Origin: Streptomyces longhuiensis
Lineage (GTDB): Bacteria > Actinomycetota > Actinomycetes > Streptomycetales > Streptomycetaceae
Direction: 5' to 3'
Length of the DNA: 64,000 bases
Assembly (NCBI RefSeq): GCF_020616555.1
Contig: NZ_CP085173.1
Coordinates: 6,340,001-6,404,000 of the forward strand
This document shows positions 32,857 to 41,604 of this stretch, in pieces. Position numbers and translations under genes: made by a program. The notes beneath the pieces are model-generated. The model worked only from the letters and a program-made list of their open reading frames with translations, ran no database searches and was not told the DNA's origin. Every line of letters starts with the position of its first letter. The first letter of the stretch is position 1.

Positions 32857-34046
32857 TCGGACACTCCTTCGTCGGCCGGGTCGACGGGCAGCTCCGCCCA
32901 GACCTGCCAGATCTTGCCGTCGGGCCCGCTCTCGGGACCCGCCTCGAACGTGCCGTGCAGCAGAGCGGTGCGCTCGCGCATCCCGATGAGCCCGGCGCCC
33001 GAGCCGGGTGCGCGCGGGCCGTCCAGATCCCCGTACGGGCTGGTCACCCGCACGGTCAGAGCCCCGTCGGTGCGGTGGACGGCCACGAAGACGGTGCCGT
33101 GCGACGCGTGCTTGAGGGCGTTCGTGAGGGATTCCTGCACGATGCGGTACGCGGCGAGCTCGATCGGCGCGGGCAGGCCGCCGACGCTCTCGCCGAGGGT
33201 GAACGCGACGTCGAGGCCGTTGGTGCGGGACTGCTCGACGAGGGCTCCGAGGCCGTCCAGCGTGGGCGCGGCGACGGGCTCGCCCGGGGAGTCGCCGCTG
33301 TCGTCCCGCAGGATGCCGATGAGGCGCCGCATCTCGGCGAGGCCCTCCACGCTGTTCTCGCGGATGACGGTCAGCGCCTGCTGCGTGGTCCTCGGATCGT
33401 CCAGTGAGATCGCGGCCGTGGAGTGGATGGCGATCGCGGACAAGTGGTTCGCGACCATGTCGTGCAGCTCGCGGGCCATCCGCGCCCGCTCGGCGACGAC
33501 CGCCTGCGTGCGGTCCATCTCCGCGAGCAGCGCGGTCTGTTCGGCGCGCAGCCGCGCGGACTCGGCGGCCTCCCGGTGGTTGCGTACGAGGACGCCGGTG
33601 GCCGCGGGCGCGAACGACACGAGGCCGGTCACGACCCCGATCAGAAGCGCCTCCGGCTTGCGGAACCAGGCGAGGAAACCCAGGGCCACTGCGATGGTGA
33701 TCAGCGCCGTGGTCACCGGGATGCGGCGGGCGGCGGCCGGGGTGCCGTACAGGACGGCCGCGTAGACGAGGTCGGTGAACATCAGCGTCGTCGCGAGACT
33801 GCCCAGCGTGAACTGGTCCGCGATCAGGACGAGGGTGCCGAGGACCAGGGCGGTCTGGGGCGCGGTCCTGCGCAGCAGTTCCAGACCCGCCATCGCGCAG
33901 AGCGGTACCAGCAGCCAGCCGTCGCCGAGGACCCGCCAGCCCTGGCTGTTGGTCAGGCCGAGCGCCCACAACAGGAGACCGCCGAGCAGGCCGACCGCCG
34001 CGATACGGACGTCGTCGCGGTGCGGGCGGGACAGGGGCAGGGGCAT
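32853..34046 (-). CDS. chiS: Sensor histidine kinase (ChiS type)
   Basis: 397 residues. About five membrane helices fill residues 13-155 with no large external loop, so the signal is probably sensed in or at the membrane. HisKA_3 dimerisation region with H195 in ARELHDMVANHLSAI, then a HATPase domain (VQESLTNALKHA, GSGAGLIGMRER). ATG 34046 follows GGAGG; the longer frame is not needed. Co-translated with the regulator. Confidence 0.9.
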   Translation of the reverse strand: MPLPLSRPHRDDVRIAAVGLLGGLLLWALGLTNSQGWRVLGDGWLLVPLCAMAGLELLRRTAPQTALVLGTLVLIADQFTLGSLATTLMFTDLVYAAVLYGTPAAARRIPVTTALITIAVALGFLAWFRKPEALLIGVVTGLVSFAPAATGVLVRNHREAAESARLRAEQTALLAEMDRTQAVVAERARMARELHDMVANHLSAIAIHSTAAISLDDPRTTQQALTVIRENSVEGLAEMRRLIGILRDDSGDSPGEPVAAPTLDGLGALVEQSRTNGLDVAFTLGESVGGLPAPIELAAYRIVQESLTNALKHASHGTVFVAVHRTDGALTVRVTSPYGDLDGPRAPGSGAGLIGMRERTALLHGTFEAGPESGPDGKIWQVWAELPVDPADEGVSE

Positions 34047-34215
34047 GCCTCCATTGAATACGGCCGGACGGGGCGGCGCCTGCACCTTGCGGGCGGGACC
34101 GTGCGGCCGACGTACATCGAAGGATGCAGTCCCGATTCGTCACCGCCGACGACGATCGGCGGCCGTACCGACGGGACGCTGGAAGGAAACACAAGCCCGT
34201 CCCGAGGAGCCCGCC

Positions 34216-34785
34216 GTGATCGTCACGCTGATCGTCGCCTGCGAGATCGGCTTCTGGGTACTGCTCGCCGCGGGACTCGCCCTGCGCTACGTGGCGAAGA
34301 TGCCGCGCACGAGCGTCGGCGTCCTGCTGTGCGAGCCGCTCCTGGAGGTCGTCCTGTTCGTCGTCACCGCGACGGACCTCAAGAACGGGGCCGAACCGGA
34401 CTGGAAGCACGGCCTCGCCGCCGTCTACATCGGCTTCTCCGTGGGGCTCGGCCACTCCACCGTCAAGTGGGTGGACGCCCGCGTCGCCCACCGGTTCGCC
34501 GGGGGACCGCCCCCGGTGAAGCCGCCGAGGTACGGGGCCGCGCGCGCCGCCCACGAGTGGCGGACGGCCGCGCGCTGGATCCTCGCCTGCGCCGTGGCGC
34601 TCACCCTGCTCCAGGGCGCCGTCTGGTACGTGGGCGCCGACGGGAACACCGGCTCGCTGCGGATGTGGCAGCAGAAGATGCTCTTCGTGATCGGTCTCAA
34701 CCTCGTGATCGCGCTGAGCTACACGCTGTTCCCGAAGAAGGCGCCCGCCCTCGACCGGCAGGGCTCGCCGCCCTCGGCCCGCTAG
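34216..34785 (+). CDS. Hypothetical integral membrane protein (189 aa)
   Basis: Four to five hydrophobic segments (about 2-24, 33-52, 65-84, 117-136 and 155-173), with a short cytoplasmic Pro/Arg-rich loop. No known motif. GTG start after GAGGAGCCC. It is divergent from the kinase gene, and its stop overlaps the stop of the convergent adenosyltransferase gene in the palindrome CTAG. Conserved as a membrane protein in related genomes as far as I recall; role unknown. Confidence 0.8.
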   Translation: MIVTLIVACEIGFWVLLAAGLALRYVAKMPRTSVGVLLCEPLLEVVLFVVTATDLKNGAEPDWKHGLAAVYIGFSVGLGHSTVKWVDARVAHRFAGGPPPVKPPRYGAARAAHEWRTAARWILACAVALTLLQGAVWYVGADGNTGSLRMWQQKMLFVIGLNLVIALSYTLFPKKAPALDRQGSPPSAR

Positions 34786-35354
34786 CGCTCGCCGCCCGGG
34801 ACCCAGAGCACGTCCCCGACCTCCTTGTTCGCCGTACGCGCCAGGATGAACAGGAGGTCGGAGAGGCGGTTCAGATACGTCGCGGTCAGCGGGTTCATCG
34901 ACTCGCCGTGCACCTCGAGCGCCGCCCACGTGGAGCGCTCGGCCCTGCGGACCACCGTGCACGCCTGGTGCAGCAGCGCCGCACCCGGCGTGCCCCCGGG
35001 CAGGATGAAGGACCGGAGCTTCTCCAGCCGCTCGTTGAAGCGGTCGCAGTCCGCCTCCAGCTTGTCGACGTAGAACTGCTCGACGCGCAGCGGCGGGTAC
35101 TTCGGATCCTCGACCACCGGCGTCGACAGGTCGGCGCCCACGTCGAACAGGTCGTTCTGGACCCGTACGAGGACCTGCACGACCTCCTCGTCGAGCCCGC
35201 CGAGCGCGACCGCCGTGCCGATGACGGCATTGGCCTCGTTGGCGTCGGCGTAGGCGGAGATCCGCAGATCGGTCTTGGCGGTCCGGCTCATGTCGCCGAG
35301 GGCGGTCGTGCCCTGGTCGCCGGTCCTGGTGTAGATACGCGTCAGATTGACCAT
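34782..35354 (-). CDS. PduO-type cob(I)alamin adenosyltransferase
   Basis: 190 residues. It transfers the adenosyl group of ATP to reduced corrinoid to give adenosylcobalamin. TRIYTRTGDQGTTAL is the ATP-binding N-terminus; RRAER and NRLSDLLFILAR are the conserved active-site segments. ATG 35354 has no Shine-Dalgarno; TACGCT sits exactly 6 bases upstream. Adenosylcobalamin is the cofactor of methylmalonyl-CoA mutase, whose helper genes (epimerase and meaB) lie 17 kb away in this window. Confidence 0.94.
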   Translation of the reverse strand: MVNLTRIYTRTGDQGTTALGDMSRTAKTDLRISAYADANEANAVIGTAVALGGLDEEVVQVLVRVQNDLFDVGADLSTPVVEDPKYPPLRVEQFYVDKLEADCDRFNERLEKLRSFILPGGTPGAALLHQACTVVRRAERSTWAALEVHGESMNPLTATYLNRLSDLLFILARTANKEVGDVLWVPGGER

Positions 35355-35366
35355 GGGGTCAGCGTA
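35355..35366 (-). promoter_or_regulatory. Candidate leaderless promoter -10 (TACGCT) for the adenosyltransferase
   Basis: Minus-strand TACGCT (35366-35361), six bases, ATG at 35354. No ribosome site. Confidence 0.45.
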
Positions 35367-35367
35367 G

Positions 35368-35645
35368 TTACGCGGCCGCCCCGCGGAAGCCACGTGTGCC
35401 GACCGTCACGGCGAGCGCCGCCAGGGCGAGGGCGACCAGGACCCCGTACGGCATGTGCGCCGTCGCGTGGTGGCCGACGTACGCGTCGCCCATCGCGTCC
35501 ACCGCACAGCGGATCGGCGTGACGTGCGACAGGACGTCGAGCCGGCCGGGCGCGAGCGCCATCGGCGGCATCGGCCCGGACAGGAGCATCGACGGCATCG
35601 ACACGGTGTTGACGATCGGGCCGAACTCCTGCGGCCGGTCGGCCT
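35368..35645 (-). pseudogene. Remnant of an ABC-2 type permease (C-terminal part)
   Basis: About 90 codons without a proper start read EFGPIVNTVSMPSMLLSG, LAPGRLDVLSHVTPIRCAVDA and a last membrane helix (GVLVALALAALAVTVG). This is the C-terminal third of a drug-exporter type ABC-2 permease. The frame has no N-terminal domain and no ATPase gene is adjacent. Several normally hydrophobic positions carry Pro, Cys or Gly, as expected in decaying DNA. Confidence 0.65.
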
Positions 35646-35792
35646 CACACGGCGCTGTTCTCCCGTGTCGCCGCAGGGATGATCAAGGCCGGGCCGGCCG
35701 GGGAGGTGTCCCGCGAAGCACCGGGCCTGCTCGACCAGATGGAGGGTCTCCTGGGCGAGCCGGTGCTCAACTACGCCGCACGCGAAGCCTGA
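35646..35792 (+). pseudogene. Unidentified C-terminal gene fragment
   Basis: The plus frame reads HTALFSRVAAGMIKAG... and ends LLGEPVLNYAAREA before TGA at 35790. It has normal Streptomyces codon usage but no start, and abuts the permease remnant in the opposite direction. I do not recognise the protein. Together the two remnants fill the 35.37-35.79 kb gap; 35793-35953 holds only the leader of the next gene. Confidence 0.35.
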
Positions 35793-35953
35793 TGGCCCGT
35801 CCGGTGTGATGTCCGTCATTCGAGACGTGACGCGCATTACTTCGCGGCCACACGACCCCTCACGGACGCTAATGTCCGCCGGAGAGATACGTGAACAGCG
35901 GTTAGCGGTCAGTTGCAAGTGGTACGCGGTCAGCGGGTAAGGGGAGTCGCACA

Positions 35954-36802
35954 GTGGCAGGGAAGCTCGCCGTCATCGGAGCCGGACTCATGGGGTCCGG
36001 AATCGCCCAGGTCTCGGCGCAGGCGGGCTGGGACGTCGTCCTGCGCGACGTCACCGACGCCGCCCTGGCCCGTGGCACCGACGGCATCAAGGCCTCGTAC
36101 GACAAGTTCGTGAGCAAGGGCAAGCTGTCCGCGCAGGACGCCGAGGCCGCGCTCGGGCGCATCACCACGACCACCGACCTGGACGCGGTCGCCGACGCCG
36201 ACATCGTCGTCGAGGCCGTCTTCGAGAAGCTCGAGGTCAAGCACGAGATCTTCCGGGCGCTCGACAAGATCGTCCGCGAGGACGCCGTGCTCGCCTCGAA
36301 CACCTCCGCCATCCCGATCACGAAGATCGCGGCCGTCACGGAGCGCCCGGAGCGCGTCGTCGGCGCCCACTTCTTCTCGCCGGTCCCGATGATGCAGCTG
36401 TGCGAGCTGGTCCGCGGCTACAAGACGAGCGACGAAACGCTGGCCACCACGCGGGAGTTCGCCGAGTCGGTCGGCAAGACCTGCATCGTCGTCAACCGCG
36501 ACGTCGCCGGCTTCGTGACCACGCGGCTGATCTCGGCCCTCGTCGTCGAGGCCGCCAAGCTGTACGAGTCCGGCGTCGCCACCGCCGAGGACATCGACAT
36601 CGCCTGCAAACTGGGCTTCGGCCACGCCATGGGACCGCTCGCCACCGCCGACCTCACGGGCGTCGACATCCTGCTGCACGCCACCAGCAACATCTACACC
36701 GAGTCCCAGGACGAGAAGTTCGCCCCGCCCGAGCTGATGCGCCGGATGGTTGACGCCGGTGACATCGGGCGCAAGAGCGGGCAGGGGTTCTACAAGCACT
36801 GA
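35954..36802 (+). CDS. 3-hydroxybutyryl-CoA dehydrogenase
   Basis: 282 residues. It oxidises (or forms) 3-hydroxybutyryl-CoA with NAD(P). N-terminal Rossmann motif GAGLMGSG, SNTSAIPI, and the catalytic His in VGAHFFSPVPMM; the C-terminal domain has DVAGFVTTRL and GPLATADLTGVD. In streptomycetes it serves butyryl- and ethylmalonyl-CoA metabolism. GTG start behind AAGGGGAG. It stands alone. Confidence 0.95.
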   Translation: MAGKLAVIGAGLMGSGIAQVSAQAGWDVVLRDVTDAALARGTDGIKASYDKFVSKGKLSAQDAEAALGRITTTTDLDAVADADIVVEAVFEKLEVKHEIFRALDKIVREDAVLASNTSAIPITKIAAVTERPERVVGAHFFSPVPMMQLCELVRGYKTSDETLATTREFAESVGKTCIVVNRDVAGFVTTRLISALVVEAAKLYESGVATAEDIDIACKLGFGHAMGPLATADLTGVDILLHATSNIYTESQDEKFAPPELMRRMVDAGDIGRKSGQGFYKH

Positions 36803-36969
36803 TCCTCGCCACTCCGTGGGTAACCCCATGGGGTGAATTCGGTATCGGTTCGCTTACAGACGGCAACTTCTGCGCCCCCGCGCCAGTCAGTTGCAGTGAC
36901 ATACCCAGATCGCCGTACGACACAGAGACCACTGGAATCACGGCACACAAGCACTCTCGGGGAGCGCAT

Positions 36970-37293
36970 ATGTACATCAGGGGCGACCACGCCGGGCTGG
37001 TCGTCGGGGGCCGCCTCGACGTCCGCAGCGCGGCGGACGCCCGTACGGTCCTGCACACGGCCCTCGACGACGGCGTCGGCGACCTGGTGCTCGACCTGTC
37101 AGAGCTGGACTCGTGGGACGCGACGGGTCTCGGCGTCATCATGGGTGCCCACCGGCGGGCCGGACGCTGCGGCCGCAGGCTCGTGCTGCGGGGTGTGCCG
37201 CCCCAGATGCAGCGCCTCCTGGTGGCGACGCGACTGCACCGGATCCTCGCCATCGAGGGCGGCATCGGGGTCGAATCGCTGCCCAGGGTGTGA
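36970..37293 (+). CDS. STAS-domain protein (anti-sigma-factor antagonist-like)
   Basis: 107 residues, one STAS domain. In antagonists such as RsbV and SpoIIAA the partner kinase phosphorylates Ser in DS(S/T)G; here the motif is D50-A51-T52-G53-L54, so the usual site is Ala, and only T52 could be modified. If it binds an anti-sigma factor it may be permanently active or controlled differently. ATG follows GGGGAGCG. The large P-loop gene comes 217 bases later in the same direction. Confidence 0.88.
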   Translation: MYIRGDHAGLVVGGRLDVRSAADARTVLHTALDDGVGDLVLDLSELDSWDATGLGVIMGAHRRAGRCGRRLVLRGVPPQMQRLLVATRLHRILAIEGGIGVESLPRV

Positions 37294-37510
37294 ATCGGGC
37301 GTTCCGGTGTGCAGCGCCCACAATCCTCACGAGACTGTGACGTCTCGGACGGCGCGGCACCCCGGCTGTTCGGAGATACTGACCCAGGTCTAGGGTTCGG
37401 TCGCCCGCGGATTGACGGACCCACTCGCAGGCACCGGACCAGAAGCGACAGCGCAGTGTGCACAGGCCGGGAGGGGCATCGGCACACCACGCTTTTGGGG
37501 GGCTTTGACC

Positions 37511-40078
37511 ATGGACCCGATGAACCGGGGACCGGAAGACTTCGGGCACGATCCGTACGGCGGGGATCCTTACGACCGCGCGGACCGTGGCCACCACGAC
37601 GACGAGAGCGACGCCCAGGCGAGCCGCCCGCGCCCGCCCAGGGATCCCCTCACTCCTGACTTCGGCCAGCCCTCACAGGGGCTCGCCCGCACCGTGCAGC
37701 TCGTGTCCGGCGACTTCCTGCTCACCGTCAACCCCGTCGACGGCAGCGAGATCGAGCCCTGCCCGCCGGGGGAGCGGCCGGGACGGCCCGTCAAGTACGC
37801 ACCGGCGGAACGCGCCGAGATGGCCCGCGCCGCCCGTCCGCCGCTGCCGGCCGGACCCCCGCTGCCCCGGCTGCCGCTCCTGGAGCGGCAGGAGGAGCGC
37901 GAGCGGCTCGTCCGGCTCGTCGCGCGCGGGCGCTCCGTGCGGCTCACCGGACCCTCGGGCTCCGGGCGCACCGCGCTGCTCGACACCGTCGCCGAGGACT
38001 GCGCGGACATCGCGCCCGACGGCGTCGTCCGGCTCTCCGGACACCGCCGCTCGTCGAACGACCTGCTGTACGACCTCTTCGCGGCCGTGTACAACGCGCC
38101 GCTGCACCGCCCCGACCGCGCCCTGCTCCTCGAACTCGTCCACGACATCGGTGCCGTCGTCGTCCTCGACGACCTCGAGTTCGGCGGCGCCGCGCTCGAC
38201 GAGCTCCTCGAAGCGACGCCCGAGTGTGCCTTCCTGGTCGCGGCCACACCCGATGTCGCCGCGCCGTCCGCCGACTCGCACCTGGAAGAGGTCTTCCTCG
38301 GCGGCCTCGGCCGCGGCGGTGGCCTCGAACTCCTGGAGCGGTCCGTCGGCCGCGTCCTCACGGACGAGGAGGCGAACTGGGCCGGCGACCTCTGGTTCGA
38401 GTCGGAGGGGCTCCCGCTGCGCTTCGTGCAGGCCGGCGCGCTCCTGCGCCAGCGCGACCAGCTGCGCGCCGACCCGAACGCCTTCGACGAGTTCGGCTAC
38501 TTCGGAGGCCCCGGCGCCCCGCCCGTGGACGCGCCCTTCGACGCCGAGGACGGCCACGACGTGCCGCTGCCCTCGCTCGCCGACGGTGCCGCGCCCGCGG
38601 CCCTGCTCGCGTCCCGGCTCAGCGAATCGGCCCGCGCCACCCTGCGGTTCGCGGTCGCGCTCGGCGGGGAGATACCGCACCAGGCCCACCTGCCCGCCCT
38701 CGTGGGCGACACGCACGCCGACGCGGCCCTCGCCGAACTCGTCGGCTGCGCCCTCGTCACCCCGGTCGGCGGCCGCTACCGCCTGGCCTCCGGCGTGCCG
38801 GAGCAGCTGGCGGCCGCGGGGTACGCCGACGACACCGGCGGCCAGGCGCACACCGCCGCCCAGCACTACGCGTGGTGGGCCGGACATCCCTCGGTCGGGC
38901 CCGAGCGGGTCGCGGCCGAGGCCGACGCGCTGCTCGCCGCGCTGACCGTGCTCGTCCCCGTCACGGCGCCGGCCGGTCCGGACGAGGAGGGCAGCGTCGC
39001 GGTGCTGCTCGCCCGTACCGCCGCGCCCGCGTTCGCCGCCGGGCTCAGCTGGACCGTGTGGGAGCGGTGCCTGCGGGCCGGCCAGGAGGCCGCGCGGCTC
39101 TCCGGCGAAGTGGCCGAAGAGGCCTATTTCCACCACGAGTTGGGCATCCTCGCGCTGCTCGGCGGGCAACTCGACCGGGCCCGCGCCGAGCTGGAGGCCT
39201 CCATCGCCCTGCGCGGCGCGCTGGCCGACAAGCGGGGCACCATCGCGGGCCGCCGCGCCCTCGCCCTGGTCGCGGACCGCTCCGGCGGCGCACTCCCCGG
39301 CGGGCGTACGGCGGCGGGCGAAGAGGTCACCGCCGCGCGCCACGAGGAATCGGCGTCGCCCCCCGGCGGGGTGCCGGCCGCGTTCGCGCCGCCCGCGCCG
39401 CCGCGCCCGGAGCCCGACACGCTGGTTTCCCGGCAGGCCGGACCCGGACCCGGCGCCAAGCCCGGTGGGGCCCGTCGTGCCGTCCTCACCGGCACGCGGC
39501 GCAACCTCGTGGCCGCGGGCGCCGGAGCGCTCCTCGCGGCCGTCCTCGGCACCGTCGTGACGCTCGGCGCCACGTCGAACAACGACACCCCGTCCGACAG
39601 CGTCAACGTGAACCCGTCGGCCTCGCAGGGCGAGGACGGCGGCGACATCGGCGCGGACAAGGCGGACCAGGGCGACGACGCGGGCTCCACCCGGCGGCCC
39701 GCCGACCCGGGCAAGGACGGCATCCCGAACACGTCGGACGACCCGACGCCCAGCACCGGGCCGTCGTCCGAGAGCGGCGAGCCGTCGGACAAGCCGAGCG
39801 GCAAGCCCTCCGGCAAGCCGTCGGACAAGCCGACCACGTCGAAGCCGCCGTCCACCAAGCCGCCCACCTCCAAGCCCCCGACGTCGAAGCCGCCGACGTC
39901 CAAGCCCCCGACGAGCTCCCCGCCCCCGTCGTCCGAGCCGCCGACCACCCCGCCGTCGTCCCCGGACACGTCGAATTCGGCCAGTGGTCCGGCGCCGAGC
40001 GACAGCTCCGCGATGAGCAGCCCGGCGGACAGCTCGCCGGGTTCGCCCGGCGGGCCGGGCGGCTCGTCGACGATCTGA
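37511..40078 (+). CDS. P-loop ATPase-like membrane protein with Pro/Ser/Lys/Thr-rich external tail
   Basis: 855 residues. Residues 1-120 are acidic and Pro-rich. A Walker A GPSGSGRT (147-154) begins an AAA/STAND-like region with a Walker B-type GAVVVLDDLEF, then a helical region with alpha-repeat-like segments (to about 600). One membrane helix (about 662-686, LVAAGAGALLAAVLGTVVTLG) precedes a low-complexity tail with GKPSGKPSDKP and repeated KPPTS units. The ATPase half is thus cytoplasmic and the tail external, perhaps crossing the wall. ATG 37511 is preferred to the earlier frame. No substrate is evident. The STAS gene upstream hints at signalling. Confidence 0.8.
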   Translation: MDPMNRGPEDFGHDPYGGDPYDRADRGHHDDESDAQASRPRPPRDPLTPDFGQPSQGLARTVQLVSGDFLLTVNPVDGSEIEPCPPGERPGRPVKYAPAERAEMARAARPPLPAGPPLPRLPLLERQEERERLVRLVARGRSVRLTGPSGSGRTALLDTVAEDCADIAPDGVVRLSGHRRSSNDLLYDLFAAVYNAPLHRPDRALLLELVHDIGAVVVLDDLEFGGAALDELLEATPECAFLVAATPDVAAPSADSHLEEVFLGGLGRGGGLELLERSVGRVLTDEEANWAGDLWFESEGLPLRFVQAGALLRQRDQLRADPNAFDEFGYFGGPGAPPVDAPFDAEDGHDVPLPSLADGAAPAALLASRLSESARATLRFAVALGGEIPHQAHLPALVGDTHADAALAELVGCALVTPVGGRYRLASGVPEQLAAAGYADDTGGQAHTAAQHYAWWAGHPSVGPERVAAEADALLAALTVLVPVTAPAGPDEEGSVAVLLARTAAPAFAAGLSWTVWERCLRAGQEAARLSGEVAEEAYFHHELGILALLGGQLDRARAELEASIALRGALADKRGTIAGRRALALVADRSGGALPGGRTAAGEEVTAARHEESASPPGGVPAAFAPPAPPRPEPDTLVSRQAGPGPGAKPGGARRAVLTGTRRNLVAAGAGALLAAVLGTVVTLGATSNNDTPSDSVNVNPSASQGEDGGDIGADKADQGDDAGSTRRPADPGKDGIPNTSDDPTPSTGPSSESGEPSDKPSGKPSGKPSDKPTTSKPPSTKPPTSKPPTSKPPTSKPPTSSPPPSSEPPTTPPSSPDTSNSASGPAPSDSSAMSSPADSSPGSPGGPGGSSTI

Positions 40079-40097
40079 CGGCCGTACGTACGCGGCA

Positions 40098-40141
40098 CAT
40101 GACTGAGGGCCGGGTTCCTGTGAACCCGGCCCTCAGTCATG
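40098..40141. terminator. Bidirectional terminator
   Basis: A perfect 19-bp stem (CATGACTGAGGGCCGGGTT and its complement) around a 6-nt loop, placed between the convergent P-loop gene and nucS. Confidence 0.95.
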
Positions 40142-40150
40142 CCTGACGGA

Positions 40151-40822
40151 TCAGAACAGGCGGAGCTTGTCGTCCTCGATGCCGCGCAGGGCGTCGTAGT
40201 CCAGGACCGTGCAGCCGATGCCGCGGTCCGTGGCCAGGACGCGGGCCTGCGGCTTGATCTCCTGGGCGGCGAAGATGCCGCGCACCGGGGCGAGGTGCGG
40301 GTCGCGGTTCAACAGCTCGAGATAGCGCGTGAGTTGCTCCACGCCGTCGATCTCGCCGCGCCGCTTGATCTCGATGGCCACGGTCGCGCCGTCGCCGTCC
40401 CGGCACAGGATGTCGACGGGCCCGATCGCCGTCGGGTACTCGCGGCGGATGAGCGTGTAGCCCTCGCCGAGGGTGTCGATCCTGTCGGCGAGAAGCTCCT
40501 GGAGGTGCGCCTCGACGCCGTCCTTGATGAGGCCCGGGTCCACGCCCAGTTCGTGCGAGGAGTCGTGGAGGACTTCCTCCATCGTGATGATGAGTTTCTC
40601 GCCCGCCTTGTTGATGACGGTCCAGGTGCCGCTGTCGTCGCCCGTGCCCTCCTTCAGGGTGCAGGGCGGGGACATCCAGTTGAGCGGTTTGTAGGCCCTG
40701 TCGTCCGCGTGGATCGAGACGCTGCCGTCCGCCTTCACGAGGATCAGGCGGGGAGCCGACGGGAGATGGGCTGTGAGCCTGCCCGCGTAGTCCACGGAGC
40801 AGCGGGCGATGACGAGACGCAT
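40151..40822 (-). CDS. nucS: Mismatch-specific endonuclease NucS (EndoMS)
   Basis: 223 residues. It cuts both strands at mismatches in the non-canonical actinobacterial mismatch-repair pathway, with the beta-clamp. The N-terminal DNA-binding domain contains NWMSPPCTL; the C-terminal RecB-like nuclease has GPVDILCRD and AIEIKRRG (D, E-x-K catalytic set), then [12 protein letters not shown] 40822 (MRLVIARC) is used; TTG 40831 is a weaker option. No Shine-Dalgarno; TAGCGT lies 8 bases upstream. Confidence 0.95.
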   Translation of the reverse strand: MRLVIARCSVDYAGRLTAHLPSAPRLILVKADGSVSIHADDRAYKPLNWMSPPCTLKEGTGDDSGTWTVINKAGEKLIITMEEVLHDSSHELGVDPGLIKDGVEAHLQELLADRIDTLGEGYTLIRREYPTAIGPVDILCRDGDGATVAIEIKRRGEIDGVEQLTRYLELLNRDPHLAPVRGIFAAQEIKPQARVLATDRGIGCTVLDYDALRGIEDDKLRLF

Positions 40823-41077
40823 GGTCGGCAACGCTACTCGACGAAGAGTGGTCCACGCGATTCGCCCACCCGTCGCCCGCCACCGCCCTTATGCAGAGAC
40901 CCTCCGGGTCGCCCCCATTTGTCGCCGTTCGTTATTGGCCGGTTGTGAACCGACTGTGCCTGCGATCCTCTGTTGCGGGCCCCGCAGGTTGCTTACCGTA
41001 TAAGCGGGAGGTCGCGACGCCTGTACGCAGCGTGTTCGTGGTCGTACGTCGTCGCGCGCTCCTTACCTGCCCGTCAG

Positions 41078-41096
41078 CCCCCGCTCCCCGCGGGGG
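41078..41096 (+). other. Hairpin in the leader of the next gene
   Basis: CCCCCGC and GCGGGGG pair over TCCCC, 16 bases before the ATG at 41113 and just upstream of its AGAGGAG. It may modulate translation or mRNA stability. The 40823-41112 gap otherwise holds only likely promoter DNA (TACCGTATAAG near 40994). Confidence 0.4.
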
Positions 41097-41112
41097 TGCG
41101 AGAGGAGAACCC

Positions 41113-41505
41113 ATGTCGCTCGACGTCTCACCGGCACTGTTGGAACAGGCCGAGCGAGGCGAGGTCGACGAAGCTGACTTCGTCGACTGCGTCCGGACCT
41201 CCCTGCCTTACGCATGGGAGATGATCAGCTCCCTGGTGGCCCAGCTGAAGGTCGACGGCGGAGACTTCGCCGACAACCAGACGCCTCCGCCGGACGAGCA
41301 GGCACGTGGGCAGCTGCTGCGTGCGCTCGCGAGTGACGCGATTCGTGGCGCGCTGCAGCGGCACTTCGGTGTACGGCTGGCCTTCCAGAACTGCCACCGT
41401 CTGGCGGTGTTCCCCCAGGACCCGTCGGTGGACGGCACGCTGGCCCGCTTCACCTCGGCCCGCAACCAGCTGTTGAACCAGTCCCCTGAACTCAGGGACT
41501 GCTGA
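41113..41505 (+). CDS. SCO5389-family conserved protein
   Basis: 130 residues, soluble and acidic in its first half (ERGEVDEADFVDCVRTSLPYAWE), with PPPDEQARGQLLRALASDAIRGALQRHFG in the middle. It belongs to a small actinobacterial family known by its S. coelicolor locus name; function unknown. AGAGGAG precedes the ATG. It is convergent with the luciferase-like gene across a terminator. Confidence 0.88.
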   Translation: MSLDVSPALLEQAERGEVDEADFVDCVRTSLPYAWEMISSLVAQLKVDGGDFADNQTPPPDEQARGQLLRALASDAIRGALQRHFGVRLAFQNCHRLAVFPQDPSVDGTLARFTSARNQLLNQSPELRDC

Positions 41506-41536
41506 CAGCCGGTTGGAGGCGGAATCGGATGGTCTG

Positions 41537-41573
41537 CCGCTCCGTACGCGGGAGGTGCACAAGTACGGAGCGG
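41537..41573. terminator. Bidirectional terminator
   Basis: CCGCTCCGTAC and GTACGGAGCGG form an 11-bp perfect stem with a 15-nt loop between two convergent genes. Confidence 0.8.
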
Positions 41574-41604
41574 TGGACTACGGGCCGCACGGCGGTGACG
41601 CGTC

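Noticed and set aside
38224..40146. A 640-codon plus-strand frame overlapping the P-loop gene
   Set aside because: Arg/Gly-rich +1 shadow; the Walker A and membrane helix lie in the other frame.
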